Shown here in pieces: positions 1 through 6,688 of a stretch of 8,382 bases of DNA; within the stretch, counting starts at the first letter, position 1; each line of letters opens with the position of its first letter. The stretch spans positions 1 to 8,382 of the forward strand of contig PWEU01000021.1 in NCBI GenBank assembly GCA_003554005.1, given 5' to 3'. Below the pieces are notes generated by a model. The model saw nothing but the letters and a program-made list of their open reading frames with translations, was not told where the DNA came from and searched no databases. Both the position numbers and the translations under genes were made by a program. The stretch is from Nitriliruptoraceae bacterium. Lineage in GTDB: Bacteria; Actinomycetota; Nitriliruptoria; Nitriliruptorales; Nitriliruptoraceae.

Positions 1-833
1 ACCGCATCCAGACCGCGCTGGCTGACACGGCCGTTCCCGTCGCGCGGACCGTCGTGCTCTGTGAGGACGAGTCCGTGATCGGTGCGCCGTTCTACGTCAT
101 GGACATGATCGACGGCGTCACCCTCCGCGACACCTCGCAGACGAGCGAGCTGTCGGTCGAGCAGCGGCGTCGCCTCAGCGAGGCGATGGTCGACACCCTG
201 ATCGCCCTGCACGAGGTCGACCCCGCCCAGGTCGGTCTGGCGGACTGGGGGCGGGCCGACGGGTACCTGGAACGGCAGCTGCGCCGCTGGCGCAAGCAGT
301 GGCAGGCGTCGGCCACGGCTCCTCGCCGTGAGGTCGACGACCTGCTGGACCTTCTGGGTCGTACGCTTCCCACCGCCTGCCCCCACCCCGGCATCGTCCA
401 CGGCGACTACAAGCTCGACAACGTGATGGTCGATCCGAGAGATCCGACGATCGTCCGCGGGGGGCTGGACTGGGAGATGTCGACGCTCGGGGACACGTTG
501 ACCGACGTCGGCATCCTGCTGAGCTTCTGGGACGAGCCGGGTGAGGTCCCCAACCCCATCAGCCAGGGCGCGACGGCGCTCGAAGGATTCCTTTCCCGCG
601 AGCAGATGGCCCGCCGCTACGCCGAAGCCCGCGGTCTCGACCTCGAGGACCTGACCTGGTACCTGGTGTTCGCCGACCTCAAGATCGGCGTCATCCTGGA
701 GGGGATCCACGCCCGGCACGGTCGGGGACAGACGGTCGGGGACGGCTTCGACGGCATGGGGGACATGGCGAGCGTGCTGCTGGAGCGCGCCGACGAGCGG
801 GCCGGCGCGCTTCGCGTGTCGGAGGAGACGTGA
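1..833 (+). CDS. APH-like phosphotransferase, ACAD10/11 kinase-domain type, 5'-truncated by window edge
   Basis: The frame is open from base 3 with sensible protein sequence, so the gene begins before the window; the GTG at 54 is internal. About 277 residues are present, and the N-terminal lobe (roughly 70-80 residues by comparison with the family) is missing. Visible signatures are the Brenner-type catalytic motif HGDYKLDN (bases 399-422), the metal-binding DWE about 16 residues later (from 468), followed by STLGD, and a C-terminal helix containing EGIHARHGRGQTVG. This combination is typical of the phosphotransferase family related to the kinase domain of human ACAD10/11 and bacterial LvaA, which phosphorylate hydroxyacyl-CoA substrates, rather than of antibiotic kinases. 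The stop is followed after 16 bases by an enoyl-CoA hydratase-family gene, so the two are probably co-transcribed. The family call is firm; the substrate is inferred. One small oddity is GG-L before DW, where family members usually have a hydrophobic strand. Confidence 0.9.
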   Translation, partial: RIQTALADTAVPVARTVVLCEDESVIGAPFYVMDMIDGVTLRDTSQTSELSVEQRRRLSEAMVDTLIALHEVDPAQVGLADWGRADGYLERQLRRWRKQWQASATAPRREVDDLLDLLGRTLPTACPHPGIVHGDYKLDNVMVDPRDPTIVRGGLDWEMSTLGDTLTDVGILLSFWDEPGEVPNPISQGATALEGFLSREQMARRYAEARGLDLEDLTWYLVFADLKIGVILEGIHARHGRGQTVGDGFDGMGDMASVLLERADERAGALRVSEET

Positions 834-839
834 CGACCC

Positions 840-844
840 GGAGG
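840..844 (+). promoter_or_regulatory. Shine-Dalgarno site of the enoyl-CoA hydratase gene
   Basis: GGAGG lies five bases before the GTG at 850, just after the stop codon of the upstream kinase gene. It is the best ribosome binding site in the left part of the window and fixes the start of the next gene. Confidence 0.75.
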
Positions 845-849
845 CACCT

Positions 850-1644
850 GTGAGCTACCGAACCTTCGACCTGACCTGGCCTTCGCCACAGGTCGCTCTG
901 GCGACGCTCGACCGCCCCGACCGCCTGAACGCGATCACCTTCGAGATGTTCGAGGAGTTCTCCCAACTACAGGCCGACCTCGCCGACCGGGACGTGCGTG
1001 CCTTGGTCCTGACCGGCGCGGGCCGGGCGTTCTCTGCCGGACTCGACCTCGACGAAGCGGCACTGTTGCCCTCGATGTCAGCCGCGGAGATGCTCCGCCG
1101 CCAGACGGGGTGGTCACGTGCGATCGCGGGGTTCGCGGACCTGCCGTTCCCGGTGCTCGCCGCGGTGAACGGCGCCGCCGCCGGTGCGGGCATGGCGCTG
1201 GCGCTGATGGCCGATATCCGGGTGGCAGCGACCACCGCACGCTTCAACGCCGCGTTCGTTCGGATCGGGCTGAGCGGTGGCGACTGTGGGACCTCCTGGA
1301 CGCTGCCCCGCCTGGTCGGCTTGGCACGGGCGACGGAGATCCTGCTGACCGGTCGCTTCGTGGAGGCCGAGGAGGCCCGCGACATCGGCCTGGTCACCGA
1401 GGTGGTGGAGCCCGATGCGGTGGTGGCTCGCGCCCTCGAGATCGCCGCTGTCATCGCCGGGAACTCCCCCGTCGGAGTCGCGCTGACCAAGCAGGTGGTC
1501 CGCGCCAACGTGGACGCACCCAGTCTGCAGGCCGCGCTCGAGGTCGAGGACCGCAACCAGGTGATCGCTACTCGAACCGATGACATGGTCGAAGCGCTGA
1601 CCGCGTTCCGGGAGAAGCGTCCTCCGAGCTTCGTCGGGCACTGA
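850..1644 (+). CDS. Enoyl-CoA hydratase/isomerase (crotonase) family protein
   Basis: The product has 264 residues, normal for a single-domain crotonase, and starts at a GTG with a good GGAGG site. Crotonases act on acyl-CoA thioesters in the cytoplasm, most often hydrating 2-enoyl-CoA or shifting double bonds. Seen here are LDRPDRLNAI (20-29), the first oxyanion-hole segment AFSAGLDL (60-67), the second oxyanion-hole segment NGAAAGAG (107-114), the helix following GGDCGTSW (143-150), and the C-terminal trimerisation region ending in FREKRPPSF. The two glutamates of classical enoyl-CoA hydratase are not evident around 135-150. An aspartate sits in the GGDCG loop, a pattern I associate with several actinobacterial EchA paralogues whose reactions are uncertain. 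It is probably co-transcribed with the acyl-CoA-kinase-like gene upstream. The family is certain; the precise reaction is not. Confidence 0.93.
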   Translation: MSYRTFDLTWPSPQVALATLDRPDRLNAITFEMFEEFSQLQADLADRDVRALVLTGAGRAFSAGLDLDEAALLPSMSAAEMLRRQTGWSRAIAGFADLPFPVLAAVNGAAAGAGMALALMADIRVAATTARFNAAFVRIGLSGGDCGTSWTLPRLVGLARATEILLTGRFVEAEEARDIGLVTEVVEPDAVVARALEIAAVIAGNSPVGVALTKQVVRANVDAPSLQAALEVEDRNQVIATRTDDMVEALTAFREKRPPSFVGH

Positions 1645-2118
1645 CTGCCCTGAGCACGACTGGGCCCACCGGGAACCCCAGGACGGCGTCTGCAGCCGCA
1701 TCGTCCGGAGGCCAACCGCTGAGGAGCGGGCTCGGATGCGGACGGCGCCCGCTCGGGACCGGCTGTCGTGCAGATGGACGACCGCCAGCCGACCTTCCTT
1801 GCTCTTGCGGTTGACCCACTTGCGGGCCGCTTCGGCGCTTCTGGTGGTGGCTTCGGCGAGCTGCGCGATGGTCACGGCGGTCGCGGATCGCAGCAGCGTT
1901 GCGCGGGCCTCAGGGGCCGGCCGCCGGCATGGGGCACACGCGCCTTCGCTGCCGCGGATCTCGGTCTGGTGACCCGATCGGAGTCCGGGGTCGACACCCG
2001 GCGCCTGCCCGGCCATCCTTGTCCTTCATCTCCGGGACAGGGCGCACCCGCCTGGACGCTGTCCGAGCGACGACCGGACATGTGCCACGAGTGGGATGCG
2101 ACCAGAAGTGGACCGTCG
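1645..2118. other. Gap between crotonase and hemolysin III genes
   Basis: About 470 bases without a complete gene. Several frames are open on both strands, but that is expected at this GC content. The only protein-like stretch is a possible helix-turn-helix fragment on the minus strand (1770-1875, separate entry). The open plus frame that runs into the hemolysin III gene from 1768 looks non-coding before 2119: it has no family resemblance and is rich in Gly, Arg and Pro. A weak CTGGG/CCCAG inverted repeat (1660-1681) follows the crotonase stop but has no T-tract. Confidence 0.5.
1770..1875 (-). pseudogene. Possible helix-turn-helix gene fragment
   Basis: Read on the minus strand from a GTG at 1875-1873, the frame gives about 35 residues with the look of a DNA-binding helix-turn-helix: TIAQLAEATTRS, then AEAARKWVNRKSKEGRL. 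This is the usual pattern of a positioning helix, a turn and a recognition helix followed by a short basic wing. Past about base 1770 the frame stays open but loses any protein character. No good ribosome binding site precedes the GTG and no start lies close upstream in frame with a sensible N-terminus. I read it as a relic of a regulator or of a mobile-element DNA-binding protein. A chance resemblance in high-GC DNA cannot be excluded. Confidence 0.3.
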
Positions 2119-2793
2119 ATGTCCCTTACCGATCGCCCGGCGACCGCCCCGCGTCGGGGGCTCCCGCCCCGGATGCGAGGCTGGGTCCACGGCGCTGCGG
2201 CGCCCGTCGCGGCCGTGGTGGCGGTGCTGTTGTGGGGTGCCGCCTCGCCCGGGCTGTCACGTGCCAGCGCCGCCATCTTCGGGATCGCCCTCGTCGGCCT
2301 GTACGCGATCTCCGCGCTCTACCACATGGGACGGTGGTCGGTGGGTGGACGCCGATGGCTCGGGCGGATGGACGGGGCGATGATCCAGCTGTTCATCGCG
2401 GCGACCTTCACACCGGTGGCGGTGCACGCGCTAGGTGGGATATGGCGAACCGCGAGCCTCGTCGTCGCGTGGACGATCGCGCTGCTCGGTGCCGGTGTCG
2501 CGATGTCGCCGACCACGCCCCCTGCCCGTCTCTCCGTCGCGGCCTACGTCGCCTTCGGGTCGCTGGCGGCGATCCCACTGATCCGCATCGGCGGGGCGCT
2601 CGACCCCGCCGGCACGGCGCTGCTCGCGGCGGGCGGCGCGATCTACATCCTCGGTGGGCTGGTCTACGCACGCCGGAGTCCGGAACCGTGGCCGGCGTGG
2701 TTCGGGTTCCACGAGGTGTTCCACGTGCTGGTCGTCATCGCGAGTGCCGCCCACGTGATCGCGATCTGGAACTACGTTCTCCCGCTCGCTTGA
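2119..2793 (+). CDS. Hemolysin III / PAQR-family integral membrane protein
   Basis: The product has 224 residues and about seven hydrophobic segments, the normal size and topology for the hemolysin III (YqfA/Yplq, PAQR) family. Family marks are a Ser and His in SALYHMGRW (S65, H69), RMDGAMIQLFIAATFTP (83-99, with Asp85) at helix 3, and FHEVFH (197-202) in the last helix, which supplies H198 and H202. In structurally known PAQR proteins these Ser, Asp and His residues surround a zinc ion and suggest hydrolase activity; the bacterial role is unsettled and the name hemolysin is historical. The start at ATG 2119 gives a short hydrophilic lead before the conserved RGWVHG segment. ATG 2173 and ATG 2080 are alternatives because no strong ribosome binding site decides. 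The RxDH motif reads RMDG, so the His after Asp is absent. It appears to be a lone transcription unit. Confidence 0.88.
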   Translation: MSLTDRPATAPRRGLPPRMRGWVHGAAAPVAAVVAVLLWGAASPGLSRASAAIFGIALVGLYAISALYHMGRWSVGGRRWLGRMDGAMIQLFIAATFTPVAVHALGGIWRTASLVVAWTIALLGAGVAMSPTTPPARLSVAAYVAFGSLAAIPLIRIGGALDPAGTALLAAGGAIYILGGLVYARRSPEPWPAWFGFHEVFHVLVVIASAAHVIAIWNYVLPLA

Positions 2794-3375
2794 CACGCCG
2801 TCCACCTCGACCGCTCCACGGCGGCGCCCGGTCCTTCCGGGGCCGTTCCACCGTCCGGGCTCGGCACGGGTGCGGTGCGCGTGTCGGGCGGCCTCGTCCC
2901 GACGGTGACGGACGTCGCGACCCGCGCTCGATGCACTTCTCGGCCTGACCTCCGCGCAGCGAGGGATCGAGCGACATCAGCCACGAACGACGCCTCTCCC
3001 CCTCCGCTCGCCAGGCTCTGGCGGTGGCGCTGGGTCGCAGGTGAGCTAGATCATCTTGTCCACGCAACGACGACGTGGACGGCATGGTCGTCCATGATGC
3101 GGCCTGGCTGCGTCGGGGGGACCACCTCGGAGCCCACGGCGTGGGCATGGAGGAGCGCGAACGAGCGTGGACGCTGTGCAGGGGAGCAAGGGCCGAGACC
3201 TTGAACCGAGGGGTGGCGCCGGGCTTCACTGGTGGGGAGAGAGGTCCGGGACGAGGCCGGCCGGATCGGTGTGGCTGCTCCCCCCGACGTGCTCGGCTCA
3301 CCAGGATCGCCTCCCTCCCGTGACCACTCCTCTGCCGAAGCCCTGCACGACGTTGTGGCGCACCCGCGCCGAAGG
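2794..3375. other. Gene-poor stretch
   Basis: About 580 bases in which I see no convincing gene on either strand. Open frames exist, but their translations are low-complexity Arg/Pro/Gly/Ser-rich shadows with no family resemblance. The only structural item is an inverted repeat at 3074-3096. The stretch may be decayed coding sequence. Confidence 0.45.
3074..3096. repeat. Short inverted repeat
   Basis: TGGACG (3076-3081) and CGTCCA (3089-3094) are perfect arms around a 7-base loop. One G-T pair and one C-G pair extend the stem to eight pairs. It has no T-tract and no neighbouring start or stop that would make it a terminator or operator. At this GC content it may be chance. Confidence 0.3.
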
Positions 3376-3966
3376 ATGTCTGTCGAACCATGCGTGGAGG
3401 GTCCCTTGGACGTCGCCTCGCCCAGACCCAGTGACCCTGCGGTCGCGCGCGCGTTCGCCACCATCGATCCCACCGCGCTGCCAACCAGCGACGGCGGCGT
3501 CGTCAACGGCGAAGATCCAGGGGCCATCCCGAACACGTGCCAGGACGTCACGGGCGAGCTCTGCGAGCTGCTCCAGAGGTTCGGGATCGAGGCCTGCGAG
3601 GTCTACCTCTTCGTCGATCACCGTCGGCGTCGGGTGAACGTGTCCCGCGCCTGCGAGGTCTGGCGGCGGGAGGCCGCAGCAGGGGGCATGTGGGGCCATG
3701 TCGTCCTCGGGGTTGCTGGCCGCGCTGGCGAGAGCCCGTTGCAGCTCGAGGGTCCGCGCGGGGCGGTGGAGTTGTGGGACTGGACGGGGCGACAGTACGA
3801 CTCGGCGGTTGCCGTACCGCACCTGGTTGACCTCGGCGACTGGGGACCCTACGAGCACCCGCAACGTCCCACGTGCCGACGATCCGCCCACCGAGTTGAC
3901 AGCAACAGTTTCGGTCGCTGCCTTCTGCCGGACCCGCTGCTGCGGAGGTTCTTCGGGTTGCCCTGA
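3376..3966 (+). CDS. Unrecognised protein, possible gene
   Basis: I do not recognise this product. From ATG 3376 it would have 196 residues. The first 50 are Pro/Ser/Ala-rich. The middle (about residues 55-130) looks more like folded protein, with an amphipathic helix ELCELLQRFGIEAC, a strand EVYLFVDH, and a Trp-rich section around VELWDWTGRQYDS. The C-terminus ends RFFGLP. Codon third positions in the middle are strongly G/C, which favours real coding, but the frame also extends unbroken upstream to 3232 and the opposite strand is open too. Only a weak GAAGG precedes the ATG with almost no spacing, so the start is uncertain. No membrane segment or catalytic motif is visible. It could be a fast-evolving hypothetical protein, an eroded gene, or a spurious frame. 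Confidence 0.35.
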   Translation: MSVEPCVEGPLDVASPRPSDPAVARAFATIDPTALPTSDGGVVNGEDPGAIPNTCQDVTGELCELLQRFGIEACEVYLFVDHRRRRVNVSRACEVWRREAAAGGMWGHVVLGVAGRAGESPLQLEGPRGAVELWDWTGRQYDSAVAVPHLVDLGDWGPYEHPQRPTCRRSAHRVDSNSFGRCLLPDPLLRRFFGLP

Positions 3967-4034
3967 CCGAGGTGTCGCGAGCTGCGGCTGCCGGGCGATC
4001 CGGTCGGGCCGGCGAGCCTCCCGAGAGGAGTGCC

Positions 4035-4253
4035 GTGAGCCTGTCAGCAACCGCCCCTCCCAGCCTGGCCGCGGTGTCCCAACCCCATCACCCGAGGGGC
4101 GGTGCCCCCTTCTGGGGACCGCGTTGGCTGGCGGCTGTCGGGTGGTCGGTCACGCAGATGATGCTCACGCTCGGTCCTGGCCGGTTACCGCATGACCGGA
4201 GGGCGCTGTGCGGTCTCGGGATGCCTTCGACCCACCTGCGGGCTCTCGGGTAG
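4035..4253 (+). CDS. Doubtful 72-residue ORF, perhaps the stub of a larger gene
   Basis: A GTG at 4035 is preceded by GAGAGGAG with four bases between, one of the better ribosome binding sites in this part. The predicted peptide begins like a genuine N-terminus (MSLSATAPPSLAAVSQ), continues with a Trp-containing hydrophobic stretch (FWGPRWLAAVGWSVTQMML) and then loses protein character before a TAG. This is what a gene truncated by recombination looks like; the next feature, a decayed toxin on the other strand, ends only about 20 bases away. No homologue is recognised. Confidence 0.25.
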   Translation: MSLSATAPPSLAAVSQPHHPRGGAPFWGPRWLAAVGWSVTQMMLTLGPGRLPHDRRALCGLGMPSTHLRALG

Positions 4254-4271
4254 CTCGATCTCGCATCGGAG

Positions 4272-4648
4272 TCACGGCGCTCGAGCCAGCCGCGCGTCCG
4301 CGGTCACCAGCGGACGATCGAGCGCCTCGGCCAGCGCCACATACGCCGCGTCGTAGGCGGTGACGTTCTCGCGTAGCCCGTAGGCGCGCCACATCAGCTG
4401 CAGCGTCGGATACCGCTCGATCGCAAACTCCTCGAGATCGTGCACCGAGGACGCGAACCGACGGCCCGGCAGCGTCCCCGCCAGCCACAGCTTGCGCAGC
4501 ACCGCCAGCACCGCCAGCGTCGCAACGTCCACCAGATCCGGCGCACTGCCACCAACGTGCTGACGGATCGCGTCGCGTGCGGCGTCGCCGTCGGCCTGGT
4601 CATCTGCGATCGCGTTCGCGACGAGCGGCTTCAGGTGCCGTCGACCAC
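4272..4648 (-). pseudogene. VapC-type PIN-domain toxin remnant, frameshifted near its start
   Basis: The minus strand encodes a PIN-like protein of the compact actinobacterial VapC type (Mg-dependent RNase toxins). Readable in one frame are LVANAIADD, DGDAARDAI, the helix with VLAVLRKLWLAG, then ENVTAYDAAYVALAEAL and LVTADARLARAP at the end, the last two holding the third and fourth conserved acidic residues. Two problems mark it as broken. The family start, normally Val-Val-Asp-x-Ser, is visible as GTG GTC GAC at 4648-4640, but that frame meets TGA at 4633-4631 and is one base out of phase with the rest. The second acidic residue, usually Glu in a DVE-like motif, reads DVAT. The body has no ATG, GTG or TTG start near its N-terminus. 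A sequencing error could explain the frameshift but not the missing Glu. Confidence 0.7.
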
Positions 4649-4719
4649 GGCGCTGCGGTCGGCGCCGTGGCGAGACGGGCGGGTGGCAGCGATGGCGCGA
4701 TCCACCAGTCGTCTTTCCA
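4631..4719 (-). pseudogene. Possible VapB-like antitoxin remnant
   Basis: Immediately upstream of the PIN remnant, an ATG at 4719-4717 preceded by AGGA at about seven bases opens a 29-residue frame. It reads ERRLVDRAIAA, then DRSAVVDG, and ends at TGA 4633-4631. The spacing of LVDRAI and RSAVVD resembles the two helices of ribbon-helix-helix antitoxins (VapB/CopG type), and the position before a vapC is where a vapB is expected. It is far too short for a full antitoxin. The same bases also supply the Val-Val-Asp read as the VapC start, so the two readings compete. Treat it as a weak assignment. Confidence 0.25.
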
Positions 4720-4912
4720 TGCGGGTGTCCTGCCCTTTTCGGTCCTGCGCCACGAGTACCGCGATCAGGACCGTGACAGCTGTGGATCTTCGGCCGGGAC
4801 TCACCACTGCGGCGTCTGCCGACCGAGCGACAACGACTCCCCTGGTTGCTCGAGAACGCTGGTGACGCCTTTGGAGGTCCGTCAGCCGCTCCGGTGGGGG
4901 ACTCCTTGTCGG

Positions 4913-6397
4913 TCAGGTCGGCAGGCGAAGCCGCCTGCCTGAACCTTCTGCCTCGGCGGGGTCGAGGTAGGCGTTGGTGGCGCGTACCTGTTCGTCGGCG
5001 CGCTCGAAGGTTGCCCAGTCCACCTGCGCAACCCACTGCTGGGCGAAGTCCAGGACCGCGTGAAGGCTCTGACCATCCCCGTTCCCGCTGGACAACGCCG
5101 TTAGCGAGGCGAGGTAGTTGTTGCGGAAGCTCGTTGGGATGACGACCCGGACCTGCCCGGCGACGCTGAGCTCAGCGTTGGCCATCAGCCTGGCGATCCG
5201 ACCGTTGCCGTCGTCGAACGGGTGACACTCGGTGATCAGGACCATCATCCCCACGGCCCGGCTCATCGGGTCGATGGTCGCTGCCATCCGGTCGAAACCG
5301 CGCCGAAGGGGGCCCTCAACGAGGTCTGGGTCGACGAATCTGTAGCCAGCTGCGTAGTTGGGTTGCTCCTTGAACATCCCGGGCCGCTTGTCGGGCCGTG
5401 CGGCCAGGAGGATCTCGTGCCTACGCCGCAACAACTCCAGCAACTCGTCCGAGCTGGCAGGAACCTGTCGGCGATCGACCGTGTCGCTGGTGAGCCGGTA
5501 GGTCGCCGCGACGTCGTGCGCGTCGGCTGGACGGGCAGGTGGGACCCAGCCGTCGACGGCGATCCTGCGTGCCTCGTCCACACCGAACTCCGTGCCCTCG
5601 ATGAAGTTGGAGAAGTAAGCCTCGAAGAAGGGCAGCCACGCCCACCGCTCGGGCGCACCTGCGGCGGCGCGAGGTTGTGGCGCGAGTCGGCTGACGACAC
5701 CCAGGACGGCTTCGAGGCGTTGGACGATGTGAACGTCGTAGGGGACACCGGCCACACGGGCGGCAAGGCGTTCGGAGCGAGGTGTGTTCGTCACCGTCCC
5801 CAGCACCGTGACCAGCCGTTCGCGCACCGCTGCGATCTGACGCGGGTCGAACGAACCGGCGATCACATCGAGCTCGTCGAGGACCCGTTGGATCCGTCCG
5901 GGACCCCCGCGGCGCGCGAGCGTGTCGATCTGGTCCTCGACCGCGAGCGTGCCTGCGCGGCTCCTGGGTGGCCGGCCCTGGATGTCGATGTTCTCGACGA
6001 GTGTCCGCGCCTGTCCCGCCAGAGCGATGCCGTCGGGCAGCGGCATGTCACCCGGGAGCGCCTGCGGGCCCCTCTCGGGCACAATCGTGAGCCCAGGCAG
6101 GGAGAGCGGCGCCTTGCGGGGTGGGTTCGGGTGGGCGATGTAGATGACCCCGTCGACGGGCTGCCCACCGGCAAGCGCGCTGCGGCCGCGGATGACGGCG
6201 CCGGGCCAGATCCTGGCGATGATCGCGTTGCGATGCAATGACGCGACGGTCTCCGGTGGCAGTGTCGCCCCCACGGCGTAGATGCCTGGCGCCAGCCGCA
6301 GGGCAGACCCGCTGCGCGCGAGGCGACTCAGGTGAGCTCGATTGGAAGGTGTGACCTGCGTGAGCTCACCTTGTGGGGGACGCGAAGCAACATCCAT
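4913..6397 (-). CDS. Fic-domain protein (predicted AMPylase) with AbiEi-like N-terminal region
   Basis: The product has 494 residues from ATG 6397. The frame runs on upstream to 6529, but that part (CCGWFFLLALP etc.) is unlikely to be coding. Fic enzymes transfer AMP from ATP to a Ser, Thr or Tyr of a target protein. Residues 341-360 form the substrate-clamping flap (MFKEQPNYAAGYRFVDP), and 392-403 are the complete active-site motif HPFDDGNGRIAR with catalytic His392. Residues 263-268, SNFIEG, fit the inhibitory motif (S/T)xxxE(G/N), lying before the Fic core as in class II self-inhibited Fic proteins. Residues about 15-135 (HLSRLARSGSALRLAPGIYA and following) resemble the N-terminal part of AbiEi, a type IV antitoxin and transcriptional regulator. 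A linker of about 100 residues joins the two. All key residues are intact. An inverted repeat 25 bases upstream may be its operator. The Fic call is firm; the AbiEi resemblance is from pattern memory. Confidence 0.92.
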   Translation of the reverse strand: MDVASRPPQGELTQVTPSNRAHLSRLARSGSALRLAPGIYAVGATLPPETVASLHRNAIIARIWPGAVIRGRSALAGGQPVDGVIYIAHPNPPRKAPLSLPGLTIVPERGPQALPGDMPLPDGIALAGQARTLVENIDIQGRPPRSRAGTLAVEDQIDTLARRGGPGRIQRVLDELDVIAGSFDPRQIAAVRERLVTVLGTVTNTPRSERLAARVAGVPYDVHIVQRLEAVLGVVSRLAPQPRAAAGAPERWAWLPFFEAYFSNFIEGTEFGVDEARRIAVDGWVPPARPADAHDVAATYRLTSDTVDRRQVPASSDELLELLRRRHEILLAARPDKRPGMFKEQPNYAAGYRFVDPDLVEGPLRRGFDRMAATIDPMSRAVGMMVLITECHPFDDGNGRIARLMANAELSVAGQVRVVIPTSFRNNYLASLTALSSGNGDGQSLHAVLDFAQQWVAQVDWATFERADEQVRATNAYLDPAEAEGSGRRLRLPT

Positions 6398-6421
6398 GCG
6401 AGAAACAGTCCCGAACGGCCG

Positions 6422-6442
6422 GTGACAGGCTACCAATGTCAC
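6422..6442. promoter_or_regulatory. Inverted repeat upstream of the Fic gene, candidate operator
   Basis: GTGACA (6422-6427) and TGTCAC (6437-6442) are perfect six-base arms with a nine-base spacer, so the half-site centres are 15 bases apart. The repeat lies 25 bases upstream of the Fic start codon on the minus strand, where promoter elements should be. The N-terminal region of the Fic protein resembles an AbiEi DNA-binding regulator, so autoregulation through this site is plausible but inferred. No convincing -10/-35 pair was found for the minus strand. Confidence 0.4.
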
Positions 6443-6618
6443 GCAAAAGGCGGTGGCGGGCAACGCTAGCAGGAAAAACCACCCGCAGCACGGAGGTGGG
6501 GTGCGGCGACGGCTGCGGACGGAAATCACTCAGGCCGCTGACCGCGCGCAACTTTCGTGCAGAGAATGCGCTTGTCAAGCAACTTTTGCGAGAGAAACCC
6601 CGTCCTTCCTGCATCGTG

Positions 6619-6647
6619 GAGACCGGGTGTGCGCAACGCCCGGACTC
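6619..6647 (+). other. Strong hairpin in the intergenic region
   Basis: GAG-A-CCGGG (6619-6627) pairs with CCCGG-A-CTC (6639-6647) through eight Watson-Crick pairs and one A-A mismatch. Three further inner pairs (T-G, G-C, T-A) leave a five-base loop, GCGCA. It lacks a T-tract on either strand, so it is not a standard intrinsic terminator. It lies about 40 bases upstream of the -35 box of the antitoxin promoter. Confidence 0.45.
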
Positions 6648-6688
6648 TCCCCGTTGGCCGGGCGGTCGTCGGCGAGGTGGAGAACCTC

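Larger units (their letters stand above)
6398..6688. other. Divergent intergenic region between the Fic gene and the antitoxin-toxin pair
   Basis: About 290 bases (350 counting the promoter and operator of the right-hand pair) with no coding potential I would defend. They hold a 6-base inverted repeat next to the Fic gene, a locally more A/T-rich stretch around 6540-6600, and a strong hairpin at 6619-6647. A nine-base direct repeat GCTAGCAGG occurs at 6465-6473 and 6695-6703. Confidence 0.6.

Noticed and set aside
1660..1681. CTGGG/CCCAG inverted repeat after the crotonase gene as a terminator
   Set aside because: It has a five-base stem, a 12-base loop and no T-tract; too weak to call.
855..2016. 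Long open frames on the minus strand opposite the crotonase gene
   Set aside because: They are shadows of a well-supported plus-strand gene. Only the short 1770-1875 part beyond the gene has protein character.
1768..2118. In-frame upstream extension of the hemolysin III gene
   Set aside because: The extra 117 residues have no resemblance to the family, which normally starts shortly before the RGWxH segment.
3298..4050. 250-residue minus-strand frame opposite the unrecognised gene
   Set aside because: The composition is Arg/Pro/Gly-rich without recognisable structure; the plus-strand reading is slightly better, though neither is certain.
5222..6241. 339-residue open frame on the plus strand
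   Set aside because: It is antisense to the Fic gene, whose opposite strand is clearly coding; the translation shows no family features and is explained by high GC.
6398..6529. Upstream extension of the Fic frame with a hydrophobic stretch resembling a signal peptide
   Set aside because: It overlaps the inverted repeat and probable promoter region, and the N-terminal AbiEi-like region follows directly after ATG 6397. A secreted AMPylase with an AbiEi-like regulator region would be contradictory.
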